The translations under genes were made by a program, and so were the position numbers. The notes beneath the pieces were generated by a model that made no database searches, was not told the DNA's origin, and was given only the letters and a program-made list of their open reading frames with translations. From CAYSLA01 sp964431685 (GTDB taxonomy: Bacteria > Armatimonadota > UBA5829), in contig CAYSLA010000011.1 in the NCBI GenBank assembly GCA_964431685.1, forward strand, positions 1 to 41,191: a stretch of DNA of 41,191 nucleotides, in the 5' to 3' direction. Position 1 is the stretch's first letter, and the number at the start of each line of letters is the position of its first letter. This document shows, piece after piece, positions 25,387-32,827 of this stretch.

Positions 25387-25420
25387 CAGGGGCCGGATTA
25401 CGCAACTTCTCCGGCCCCTG
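25387..25420. terminator. Strong hairpin between tkt and the HDOD gene
   Basis: CAGGGGCCGGA (25387-25397) and TCCGGCCCCTG (25410-25420) form a perfect 11-bp GC-rich stem with a 12-nt loop, 22 bp after the tkt stop. Neither side has a run of T, so it is a hairpin without a classic U-tract, and it may stop both convergent transcripts or protect 3' ends. Confidence 0.6.
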
Positions 25421-25442
25421 CTAAGGTGATGCTGTATCTGTA

Positions 25443-25496
25443 TGTCATTTCAGAATGACACGGAGTTGAGATTTCTCCCTGTGCTCGAAATGACAC
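25443..25496. repeat. Palindromic dispersed-repeat-like (REP-like) element
   Basis: Perfect 9-bp terminal inverted repeats TGTCATTTC (25443-25451) and GAAATGACA (25487-25495), an internal AATGACA copy at 25454-25460, and an inner imperfect stem CACGGAG/CTCCCTGTG. On the minus strand it reads GTGTCATTTCGAGC then GAGAAATCTC, the style of short palindromic repeats scattered between genes in many bacterial genomes. Only one copy is in the window. Confidence 0.55.
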
Positions 25497-25527
25497 GTTC
25501 AATGTTTGTGCATTATGCGGACGCGGC

Positions 25528-26406
25528 TTATGCAGCCTTCCTGTCCGCGCCCGGGAGGGCGTTGCCCCAGGCCATGATTTCTCCGCATTGCCGCAGACCA
25601 TCTCGAACGTTGTTTACTACGTACTCCATGTTATCCGGGTGGGTGTCCGCCACCTCCGCTACATCCTTGAGACTGACATCCAGTCTGACACCAAGTATGT
25701 AGTTGCGGCCAAGCCTTTTCGCCAAAAGGTTTCCCGCGCTGACTGCCCTCGCCAGATCTTCGTGTTCGCCGGCCCCCTCAGGATTGTGATGATGCGTTAT
25801 GCCAGCAACCAGTACTTCGGGAAACTCCCACTGTCTGGCCAGGTCGCCTCCAATAAGTGCATGATTTGTTCCCAGGTAGCTCGTCTCCGAGCGAACCATC
25901 TCCCATTCATATTCGCGACAGGCCTCAACAACCTGTATGAACTTTGCCGGGAGCGCGCGAGCTATTATCAGCTTGCCGATGTCGTGCAACAGTCCGGCCA
26001 CGAAAGCTGATTCGTTGCTTCGCTTTGCCCCGTGATATAGAGAGTAGAGCGATTCCGCGGCCACCGCGCAGATGACTGAGTGAATCCACATGTCCTGCCA
26101 ACTGAACCCCGGAAACATCTTGCGTGGAAACAGCGCATCTATCACGGAGGCGGATGCGGCGAGGTTTCTCACTGATCCGAATCCGAGCGTAACCACAGCA
26201 TCAGTGATATTCTCTGCCTTGCTTTTTCTACCGAAGTATGCGGAGTTCGCTAGACGAAGAACCTTTGTGGAAAGCGACTGATCAAGCTTGACTACGTTGG
26301 CCAGTTGGTCGGCCGTGGCTTCCGGAGAGTTCGCTATCTTCATTATACGAGCCAGAGTTGCTGGCATACTTGGGAGATCAATCTTCCCTGACGAACGCCC
26401 GAACAT
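25528..26406 (-). CDS. HDOD domain signal-transduction protein
   Basis: A 292-residue protein made of a single HDOD domain: I-D-L-P-S-M-P-A-T-L-A-R-I near the start, V-V-K-L-D-Q-S-L-S-T-K-V-L-R-L-A-N-S-A-Y-F, the A-V-V-T-L-G-F-G-S-V-R-N-L block and A-G-L-L-H-D-I-G-K-L with a conserved HD-type pair. HDOD proteins act in regulation (cell cycle, motility, stress) and usually lack phosphodiesterase activity. Further histidines (G-I-T-H-H-H-N-P) are present. GGAGGTGG lies just ahead of ATG 26406. It stands alone, divergent from metX. Confidence 0.9.
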   Translation of the reverse strand: MFGRSSGKIDLPSMPATLARIMKIANSPEATADQLANVVKLDQSLSTKVLRLANSAYFGRKSKAENITDAVVTLGFGSVRNLAASASVIDALFPRKMFPGFSWQDMWIHSVICAVAAESLYSLYHGAKRSNESAFVAGLLHDIGKLIIARALPAKFIQVVEACREYEWEMVRSETSYLGTNHALIGGDLARQWEFPEVLVAGITHHHNPEGAGEHEDLARAVSAGNLLAKRLGRNYILGVRLDVSLKDVAEVADTHPDNMEYVVNNVRDGLRQCGEIMAWGNALPGADRKAA

Positions 26407-26540
26407 TCACCACCTCCAGAGAGCAATTTTCGCACTCAAAGTGTTATTCCCGATTACCTGCCGCAAAGCACATAACCTTTTGCCCTGACCGTGCTCCCCA
26501 CGCCTATGCCGCAGCCGGACGGAGTGTATGGTGAAGGCAT

Positions 26541-26580
26541 CCACCGAGCAGGTGGTCGTTGGGCACGTGCCCGAGACGCC
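26541..26580. promoter_or_regulatory. Structured, palindrome-bearing leader region upstream of metX
   Basis: A 5-bp stem CCACC/GGTGG (26541-26545 with 26551-26555) is followed by a perfect 12-bp palindrome GGGCACGTGCCC (26561-26572). It lies between the divergent HDOD and metX genes, about 100 bp before metX. It could be an operator for a dimeric regulator or an RNA structure. I could not fit it to the SAM-I, SAM-II or SAH riboswitch consensus. Confidence 0.35.
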
Positions 26581-26618
26581 TGCACTTGAGGTCCATTCTT
26601 GATTGATGGAGGCCAAAA

Positions 26619-26663
26619 ATGTTATTCTTTCGTTGGCGCTTCGCGCGCACGGAGGCTCTCTGA
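26619..26663 (+). CDS. Putative 14-residue leader peptide upstream of metX
   Basis: A short frame ATG...TGA encoding M-L-F-F-R-W-R-F-A-R-T-E-A-L. GGAGG at 26608-26612 stands 6 nt ahead of its ATG, a better ribosome site than that of metX itself. Its stop is 5 nt before the metX ATG at 26669, so reinitiation or coupling is possible. Aromatic and Arg-rich composition is unusual. Either a regulatory leader or a chance frame. Confidence 0.4.
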   Translation: MLFFRWRFARTEAL

Positions 26664-26668
26664 TTTCC

Positions 26669-27838
26669 ATGTCGAACTCTTCCATCACCGGTACGCAGAC
26701 CGGCTCAGTGGGTGTCGTCGAGACTCACTACTATGATCTTCCTGAACCACTTCTACTGAACTGCGGGAAGACTCTGGGCCCAATCAGACTCGCATACGAG
26801 ACCTATGGGCAGCTCAACGCGGATAAGTCCAACTGCATACTGATTGTGCACGCGCTTACAGGCGACGCACACGTCGCCGGCTTTCATAGCGCCGACGACA
26901 AGCGGGCTGGTTGGTGGGATAACATGGTCGGTCCGGGTAAGGCGTTCAACACTGAGAAGTACTTCGTGCTGTGTTCCAACATTGTCGGGGGATGCAAGGG
27001 CTCGACCGGACCGAGTTCGATCAACCCGTCCACGAACAGGCCTTACGGACTGGACTTCCCTATGGTGACAATCCAGGATATGGTGAACGCTCAGAAGTCG
27101 CTGGTAGAGCACCTGGGTATTAGCCGGCTTCTATGCGTGGTCGGCGGAAGCATGGGCGGCATGCAGGTGCTTCAGTGGACGGTAGCCTATCCGGAAATGG
27201 TGAGGCTGGCCATTCCCATTGCAACCACAGCGAGGCTCTCGCCTCAGGCAATCGCCTTTGACGCGGTTGGCAGACAGGCCATAATGGCTGATCCAAACTG
27301 GAACGGCGGTGACTACTATGGGGGAAATCCTCCGAGCAGCGGGCTCTCCGTCGCGAGAATGATAGGCCACATCACCTATCTCTCGGATAGGTCGATGCAT
27401 CAGAAGTTTGGCCGCGGCCTTCAGGACAAGGCATGTCTGGACTACAACTTCAAGACTGAGTTTCAGGTAGAGAGCTATCTCAACTACCAGGGCGACTCTT
27501 TTGTAAAGCGGTTCGACGCGAACTCTTATCTGTATATCACGAGAGCCATGGACTACTTTGACCTCTCAGAGCCGAGTGGCAGCCTGGCTAAGGAACTCTC
27601 CCGCGCCACGTGTGCGTTTCTAGTGGTGTCATTTTCGTCCGACTGGCTGTTTCCAACCTACATGTCCAAGGAGATCGTGTCGGCCCTCAGGCGCAACAGC
27701 CTGGATGTAAGCTATGCTGAGATCCAGAGCGACTATGGCCACGATGCTTTTCTCCTGGAGGTTGAATCCCTAAGCCGTTTAATTGTCAATTTCCTCGAAT
27801 ACGCTGACCCGGACAGTAATCGATTCGATGAATACTAA
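26669..27838 (+). CDS. metX: Homoserine O-acetyltransferase (MetX family)
   Basis: A 389-residue alpha/beta hydrolase-fold acyltransferase that activates homoserine for methionine synthesis. Seen are P-L-L-L-N-C-G-K-T-L-G-P-I-R-L-A-Y-E-T-Y-G, H-A-L-T-G-D-A-H, the nucleophile elbow G-G-S-M-G-G-M-Q-V-L-Q-W, D in S-S-D-W-L-F-P and H in Y-G-H-D-A-F-L. Acetyl or succinyl specificity cannot be read directly. ATG 26669 is chosen because it gives the normal short N-terminus; an in-frame TTG 26603 or ATG 26606 would add about 22 unrelated residues that overlap the leader ORF. GGAGG at 26651 is 13 nt upstream. It overlaps metW by 11 bp. Confidence 0.92.
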   Translation: MSNSSITGTQTGSVGVVETHYYDLPEPLLLNCGKTLGPIRLAYETYGQLNADKSNCILIVHALTGDAHVAGFHSADDKRAGWWDNMVGPGKAFNTEKYFVLCSNIVGGCKGSTGPSSINPSTNRPYGLDFPMVTIQDMVNAQKSLVEHLGISRLLCVVGGSMGGMQVLQWTVAYPEMVRLAIPIATTARLSPQAIAFDAVGRQAIMADPNWNGGDYYGGNPPSSGLSVARMIGHITYLSDRSMHQKFGRGLQDKACLDYNFKTEFQVESYLNYQGDSFVKRFDANSYLYITRAMDYFDLSEPSGSLAKELSRATCAFLVVSFSSDWLFPTYMSKEIVSALRRNSLDVSYAEIQSDYGHDAFLLEVESLSRLIVNFLEYADPDSNRFDEY

Positions 27839-28472
27839 TCACGCAGCAAGCAACAACGCTCTCGAATCAGTCTTCAAAGAAAGACCTGAGTTCAGGCACA
27901 TCATCGATATAGTTGAACCGCGAAGCAGCGTGCTGGACCTCGGATGCGGGGAGGGTAACCTGTTGCGGGCACTGCAGGTTTCAAAGCACGCTCGTGTTCA
28001 GGGAATTGAGGTGTCAGATACTGCAATTCAAGAGTGCGTAGCAAAAGGCCTCTTTGTCTACCACGGCGACTTGGACGAGGGGCTTGCTGACTTCAACGAC
28101 CATAGTGTCGACTATGTTATCCTGACAAACGTAATCCAGGTATTGCACAGGCCGGATTTCCTCATCAGGGAAGCGGCGCGAGTCGGCAAGCACTGCATTA
28201 TATTAATCCCGAACTTCGGTCACTGGAGGGTTCGACTGCAACTCATGCTGTTCGGAACTATGCCCCGCACTCGTTCCCTGCCCTACGAATGGTATGACTC
28301 GCCTAACATCCACCTTACCACGATACAGGACTTCACGAGATTCTGTGAAAATCACGGGCTTGAAATAGTGCAGAGAACTGGTTTTGTACTGGGCGAAGGG
28401 AAGTGCAGAAAGGTGAGGACGAAGCCGAACTTCTTTGCGGACTATGCCATCTTTGTGATTCGGAAGCCTTAG
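27828..28472 (+). CDS. metW: Methionine biosynthesis protein MetW (methyltransferase fold)
   Basis: A 214-residue SAM-methyltransferase-like protein that normally partners MetX. It has V-L-D-L-G-C-G-E-G-N-L-L-R-A-L, G-I-E-V-S-D, V-I-L-T-N-V-I-Q-V-L-H-R-P, P-N-F-G-H-W-R-V-R and the signature L-P-Y-E-W-Y-D-S-P-N-I-H-L-T-T-I-Q-D-F. ATG 27828 overlaps the end of metX by 11 bp and gives a normal N-terminus. metX-metW is a classic pair and the two products are thought to form a complex. Confidence 0.93.
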   Translation: MNTNHAASNNALESVFKERPEFRHIIDIVEPRSSVLDLGCGEGNLLRALQVSKHARVQGIEVSDTAIQECVAKGLFVYHGDLDEGLADFNDHSVDYVILTNVIQVLHRPDFLIREAARVGKHCIILIPNFGHWRVRLQLMLFGTMPRTRSLPYEWYDSPNIHLTTIQDFTRFCENHGLEIVQRTGFVLGEGKCRKVRTKPNFFADYAIFVIRKP

Positions 28473-28520
28473 CTGCGCATTCCGGGATCTATTGATTATC
28501 GAGGCCTTGGAGGTGTCAGA

Positions 28521-29258
28521 TTGGGAGAGCTCACCGGGAAATCCGTATTCATTACTGGGGCGAGTAAGGGAATTGGCAGAGAGATTGCTGCGCTGTTTGC
28601 AGCGGAGGGCGCCTCGGTTGCCGTCGCTGCTCGCAGCGTCTCTGCGCTGCAGGATCTTTGTGCCGGTATCCAGCAGGCTGGCGGAACCGCCATTCCCGTG
28701 CCGATGGACCTCTGTTCGGAGGAGTCAATCAAGGGCGCGGTTGGTCAGGCGACGGCACACCTTGGCAAGATAGACATCCTGGTGAACAACGCCGCTGTGA
28801 TAGCCCTCAAACCTATCCACGAGACTGACACCAGCACGTGGGACCAGGTCATGAACACTAACATCCGCGGGCTCTTCATTACTTGCCGGGAGGTCCTGCC
28901 TGGGATGCGGGAGCGCAGGTGCGGCCGGATACTCAATCTCGGCTCAATGGCAGGCAGGAGAGGCTACGTGGAACAGGGTGCATACTGCGCTTCGAAGCAC
29001 GCACTGGTGGCGCTGTCCAAGGTGCTTGCGCTCGAGAATCAACAACACGGCATCAGAGTGAATATGCTCAGCCCAGGCGGGGTGCTTACTGAGCTGTCCA
29101 GAGAGCTTCGCGCATTCCGGAATGAACCGGAGGACTCTCCGGAGTGGATGACTTGCGAGGAAGTGGCGAAGGCAGCGCTGTACCTTTGCACACAAGACGG
29201 CGCTGCTTTCACCGACGAGCTGGTGCTCAGACGGTTCGCTTCGGAGCCCTGGCGCTAG
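28521..29258 (+). CDS. Short-chain dehydrogenase/reductase
   Basis: A 245-residue classical SDR. Rossmann motif T-G-A-S-K-G-I-G at residues 12-19, N-N-A-A-V, catalytic Ser in L-G-S-M-A-G and the Y-C-A-S-K-H active-site pair. Substrate is unknown; 3-oxoacyl-ACP reductase-like relatives are the nearest type. TTG 28521 is supported by GGAGGTG 8 nt upstream. It starts 48 bp after metW on the same strand. Its TAG stop shares a CTAG with the convergent hydrolase stop. Confidence 0.9.
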   Translation: MGELTGKSVFITGASKGIGREIAALFAAEGASVAVAARSVSALQDLCAGIQQAGGTAIPVPMDLCSEESIKGAVGQATAHLGKIDILVNNAAVIALKPIHETDTSTWDQVMNTNIRGLFITCREVLPGMRERRCGRILNLGSMAGRRGYVEQGAYCASKHALVALSKVLALENQQHGIRVNMLSPGGVLTELSRELRAFRNEPEDSPEWMTCEEVAKAALYLCTQDGAAFTDELVLRRFASEPWR

Positions 29259-30547
29259 TCGCCGACATTCTCGAACAATCGCGAGCTTACAACCAGCCCG
29301 CACGAATCAACAAGGTTGATGAAGCAGGCCTTTGCACCCGACGGGAGAGTTGCGGTCGCGCGATTCTCAGCATCAATGGTTGCGGGAAGACTATCCCACT
29401 TTCTCTCCTGCCACGCGCCTGTATCCTTGGTGAAGACAAGCTCAGCGTGCTCTACGGGTCCGGTGGATTCCCACGTCGCCCATACCTCGCGGGCTGAGTG
29501 CCCCTGGCCAGTGATCGATGGCAAAGATTCAGTTCCTCTGCAGAGAGAATTGGCGAAGGCGAAGATTTCCTCAGGATTCTCCCCTGGCCCTCCGTGACCG
29601 TGCTCCATTCTGATGCGCACGCACGTCTTGACATCACCCTGCGGGCGACCGGCGCATTTGTCCAGTGAGTTGAGAGGATAGGCGAAGTCGTTGGTTCCGG
29701 TCACCCACATTATTGGCATCTTCGTGTACTTCAGGTGGACCGACGGATCCCACATACCCAGCCATTTGTCCGCATTCGCCTTACCCATCTCCTGAAATGT
29801 GGGCAGCCAGCAGGAGTCTTCGCCAAGGTATCCACAGCCATATACGGGAACAGCGAACCTGAAGCGCTGGTCAACACCGGAGACAATCGACGTGAGGTAT
29901 CCGCCCCACGATATCCCCGTGATGCCAATGCGATTCTCATCTACCTCAGGAAACGATCTTAACAGCGAGTGGGCAAGGATCACGTCAGCTACGGCGTGGA
30001 AAGTCCACTGGTCTTCCGTGTTGTCGCCGATCTGGTCAAATCCTCCCCACCCTGCCGGGCCGCCGGTGCCGTGTCGCTGCCAGTTGCTGTACTCACCTTT
30101 GGGCACGCATCCGCACGTGTCCATTGCTATGGCAGCATATCCCCTGGCGTTCCAAAGCCGCACCCAGCTCTCAAAAGCGGTTCCCCCTCCACCGTGAACA
30201 AGCACCATCGCAGGAACCTTCTTGCCTCTTGCAGCGGAGGGAATGCCGTAGTACGCAAAAACGCGGGTAGGTGTTCCCTTGTATGGCAATCCTTCGTAGA
30301 ATATCGACTTGACGCTCCCATTCTTCTCGTCATTGGCGCGCAGCTCTGGTGTGCGCAGCAATTCTTCGTAGAATACGGCATTGCTTCCCTGAGGATCAAG
30401 GCCTGCGGCGTCGTATACTTTGGGCGCACGGCTCAGCGACTCCAAATTCCACACTGGTGGCTGCAAACACGTCCCCTCATATCCCACTCCTCCAACGCTG
30501 AGCACGGCAAGCGCGTGTATCCCGGTAACCAGCATTTGACTAAGCAC
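29255..30547 (-). CDS. Secreted alpha/beta hydrolase (acetyl xylan esterase-like)
   Basis: A 430-residue protein with an N-terminal hydrophobic export signal (about residues 5-22) and an alpha/beta hydrolase domain: oxyanion-hole region V-L-V-H-G-G-G-G, nucleophile elbow G-I-S-W-G-G, D in V-T-G-T-N-D-F-A-Y and H in E-H-G-H-G-G. A beta-sandwich-like C-terminal part follows (A-E-L-V-F-T-K-D-T-G-A-W...A-T-L-P-S-G-A). Similar enzymes are abundant in Planctomycetota and Armatimonadota and probably deacetylate polysaccharides. GTG 30547 fits AAGGGAG 7 nt upstream; ATG 30535 is possible. It shares one base with the ABC gene stop (TAGTG), so it is co-translated with it. Confidence 0.82.
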   Translation of the reverse strand: MLSQMLVTGIHALAVLSVGGVGYEGTCLQPPVWNLESLSRAPKVYDAAGLDPQGSNAVFYEELLRTPELRANDEKNGSVKSIFYEGLPYKGTPTRVFAYYGIPSAARGKKVPAMVLVHGGGGTAFESWVRLWNARGYAAIAMDTCGCVPKGEYSNWQRHGTGGPAGWGGFDQIGDNTEDQWTFHAVADVILAHSLLRSFPEVDENRIGITGISWGGYLTSIVSGVDQRFRFAVPVYGCGYLGEDSCWLPTFQEMGKANADKWLGMWDPSVHLKYTKMPIMWVTGTNDFAYPLNSLDKCAGRPQGDVKTCVRIRMEHGHGGPGENPEEIFAFANSLCRGTESLPSITGQGHSAREVWATWESTGPVEHAELVFTKDTGAWQERKWDSLPATIDAENRATATLPSGAKACFINLVDSCGLVVSSRLFENVGD

Positions 30548-31857
30548 TACAAACTCCCTTCGACCTGCGAATCACCGTCCTTCTCCACAAACTGCAATAC
30601 CCCTTCGACATCGTCCGCAGAACGTGCCCCCAATTGTAATAGCTCTTCCACCAACGCCGCGCCTTCACCTCCAGTGAAATCACGGTCACCGACTGAACGC
30701 GCTCGCAGCAGCAGTACTCGCTTGCCATTCCGCACTGCGTACAGGCAGGCGCGGACGTTTGGTATGTTGCCGTGACCTATTGGAGTATCCGAGAGGATAA
30801 CCGTGTCTGCGTCGTCAATCATTGTGTGCTGCTGGCTTTCATCTAGTCTAGTAACCGGTGAAAACGGGTGAAGACGAACAAACGGAACGTCCAAAGCATC
30901 AGCCACTTCCTGATCCGCGTCACCGACGGTCAGCATACCCGCGGTTACTCCGTAACCTCTGCGGAGGAGTCTCGCGATGATCGGAGCTGATGTCCCTCCG
31001 CCTCCGATGACGTGAACTCGACCCGGAGTGCCCAGAGGGTCCTCTGAAGGTCGAACATTGCCTTTGATACCCGCGATGACGTATGGTCTGTGTGTCGCCG
31101 GATGCTTGCGCACCCACACCTCCGCGCCATAAACCTCGCGAATTGTGCCCGCGGTGATGACTTCCTCAGGCGATCCGACCGCACGAACACGTCCTTCACC
31201 AATCAATGCCAGACGCCCACAATACTGGCTCGCCAGATTCAGATCGTGGAGTACCGCCACCACCGTCAGACCCTGGTCGCGGTTAAGTCTCCGTATCAGG
31301 TCCATCACCTCAAACTGAAAGCTGATATCCAAGTGAGATGTCGGCTCATCAAGAAAGAGGATGCGAGGCTGTTGTGCAAGTGCGCGGGCAACCATAACAC
31401 GCTGTCTCTCTCCGCCGGACAGGTGCGAGATCGGACGATCCGCCAGATCTTCTGTACCAGTCATGTGCAGCGCTTCCCGGGCAATTTCGTAATCGGATTC
31501 TCCCTCTACTGCAAATCGGCCCATCCAGGGAGATCTGCCCATCAATGCGACCTCAAGCACAGTGAAATCGAACGCAGTGAATGCGTCCTGCGGCACCAGT
31601 GCCACAAGGCAAGAGAACTCTCTTGCAGACATACGATATGCGTCAGATCCGAGGATGTTGACTGATCCGGAACTCGGCCGGAGCGAACGGGTGATTACGC
31701 GGAGAGTCGTGGTCTTTCCGCACCCATTGGGACCTATGATTCCAACGAACTCCCCCTGCTCCACCTGCAAAGTAACCGATTTGAGGACGTCTGTGTCATT
31801 GTAGCCTGCACAGACTTCGGTGACTTGGACGGCGGCAGGTGGTGAATGCGAGATCAC
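30547..31857 (-). CDS. Fe-siderophore/corrinoid-type ABC transporter ATPase with C-terminal extension
   Basis: A 436-residue protein. Residues 1-250 are a FecE/BtuD-type ATPase: Walker A G-P-N-G-C-G-K-T-T, Q-loop V-P-Q-D-A-F, signature L-S-G-G-E-R-Q-R, Walker B I-L-F-L-D-E-P-T-S-H-L-D and H-loop V-L-H-D-L-N. About 180 extra residues follow, starting V-H-V-I-G-G-G-G-T-S-A-P-I-I, a Rossmann-like nucleotide-binding look, ending with a helical tail. Such ATPases normally energise uptake of B12 or iron complexes, but no permease or binding protein is next to it. GTG 31857 overlaps the previous stop (GTGA). Transport substrate and extension function are unknown. Confidence 0.87.
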   Translation of the reverse strand: MISHSPPAAVQVTEVCAGYNDTDVLKSVTLQVEQGEFVGIIGPNGCGKTTTLRVITRSLRPSSGSVNILGSDAYRMSAREFSCLVALVPQDAFTAFDFTVLEVALMGRSPWMGRFAVEGESDYEIAREALHMTGTEDLADRPISHLSGGERQRVMVARALAQQPRILFLDEPTSHLDISFQFEVMDLIRRLNRDQGLTVVAVLHDLNLASQYCGRLALIGEGRVRAVGSPEEVITAGTIREVYGAEVWVRKHPATHRPYVIAGIKGNVRPSEDPLGTPGRVHVIGGGGTSAPIIARLLRRGYGVTAGMLTVGDADQEVADALDVPFVRLHPFSPVTRLDESQQHTMIDDADTVILSDTPIGHGNIPNVRACLYAVRNGKRVLLLRARSVGDRDFTGGEGAALVEELLQLGARSADDVEGVLQFVEKDGDSQVEGSL

Positions 31858-32768
31858 TGGTTACTTCCGGGCCCGACAATGAAGATTATACTGCAATTCT
31901 CGAGGAACCTTGCAGTCTCGTTCTCGATCTTGATCCTGTCTGCGTCCGCGTCACTGATCACCGGGTCGCACTTTGAGGTACCACCGGCTCTGGCAATAGC
32001 TCTCACAAGCAGAGGCGCGCTTCCGGCCCGCGGCAGTCCAAGGGCTTGTTCCAGTGTAGTGGCGTATGCCACAAGCCCCTTATCAACCAGGATGTCAACA
32101 TTCCACTCCACAGTGCCCAAAGCCTCTTCGCCGCTGGGTCTTCGGAGTTTTGGAGCGAGGGCACGCTGAATCTGCAGCCCAGTGCAATCAACGAGAAGCG
32201 ATGTGTATGGACCTGATGACGAACTGTCGATAGCGACGACATCGGAGTCAAGTCGCTTGTCGATCTTGACGCCAGACGGAGAAAGTGGAACAGACTTACT
32301 CCGCAGTATTGCGCCGCCGGGACCATTGGCTCCAAACATAGGACACCTGACCGTAACACTGACCAGTGTGTCTCCACCCACGGATTCCCGCTTCTCATCA
32401 ACAGCTTCAACATTCGCAACATAGCCCTCTATGCGCTGGCGAAGCAAGGTGTCCGTCACCATGTAGTCTTTTCCTACAGCGTAGTAGGAGATGCTGGTCC
32501 CCTCAATCGCCATGAAGAGGTTTGCTATAGCAGCCATTCTCGCGTAGCTCTTGGCCTTAAGATAGGCTTTGGCGCGGTTGGGTTCCTCTTCGTCGGAGGG
32601 CATGGCCCCTTCGCCTGTCGCATAGTAGTATCCGGCGGTCCAGTCGATTCTCGCCTTGTCCAGGATGTCCACCACTGAACTCCCACTATCCGACGCAAAG
32701 CAGATGCCAGTCGTGAAAATGAACAGCACAGCAATTGCTGTGCTGAATAAAGTGTGCTTCTCTTGCAT
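31854..32768 (-). CDS. Exported LPP20/FlgO-like protein
   Basis: A 304-residue protein. ATG 32768 gives a clear signal peptide (E-K-H-T-L-F-S-T-A-I-A-V-L-F-I-F) with likely cleavage at C-F-A/S-D. An upstream in-frame start would add 18 residues before it. The mature part starts with a stretch like the LPP20/FlgO domain: I-D-W-T-A-G-Y-Y-Y-A-T-G-E-G-A, then repeated A-K-A-Y-L-K-A-K-S-Y-A-R-M-A-A-I-A-N-L. The C-terminal half looks like a substrate- or partner-binding domain without known motif. It overlaps the ABC gene by 4 bp and lies 59 bp after the zinc-finger gene. Confidence 0.7.
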   Translation of the reverse strand: MQEKHTLFSTAIAVLFIFTTGICFASDSGSSVVDILDKARIDWTAGYYYATGEGAMPSDEEEPNRAKAYLKAKSYARMAAIANLFMAIEGTSISYYAVGKDYMVTDTLLRQRIEGYVANVEAVDEKRESVGGDTLVSVTVRCPMFGANGPGGAILRSKSVPLSPSGVKIDKRLDSDVVAIDSSSSGPYTSLLVDCTGLQIQRALAPKLRRPSGEEALGTVEWNVDILVDKGLVAYATTLEQALGLPRAGSAPLLVRAIARAGGTSKCDPVISDADADRIKIENETARFLENCSIIFIVGPGSNQ

Positions 32769-32827
32769 GCAGCCGAAGCAACCCCAAATCCTGCCTGGTT
32801 TCGCCGAAACCATCACTAGCACCTTAC

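Noticed and set aside
25398..25601. Minus-strand frame with V-S-F-R-A-Q-G-E-I-S-like sequence
   Set aside because: This kind of peptide is a spurious translation of palindromic dispersed repeats, here the element at 25443-25496.
26407..26668. SAM or SAH riboswitch upstream of metX
   Set aside because: The region is structured, but I could not find the conserved cores of SAM-I, SAM-II or SAH riboswitches. A covariance search would be decisive.
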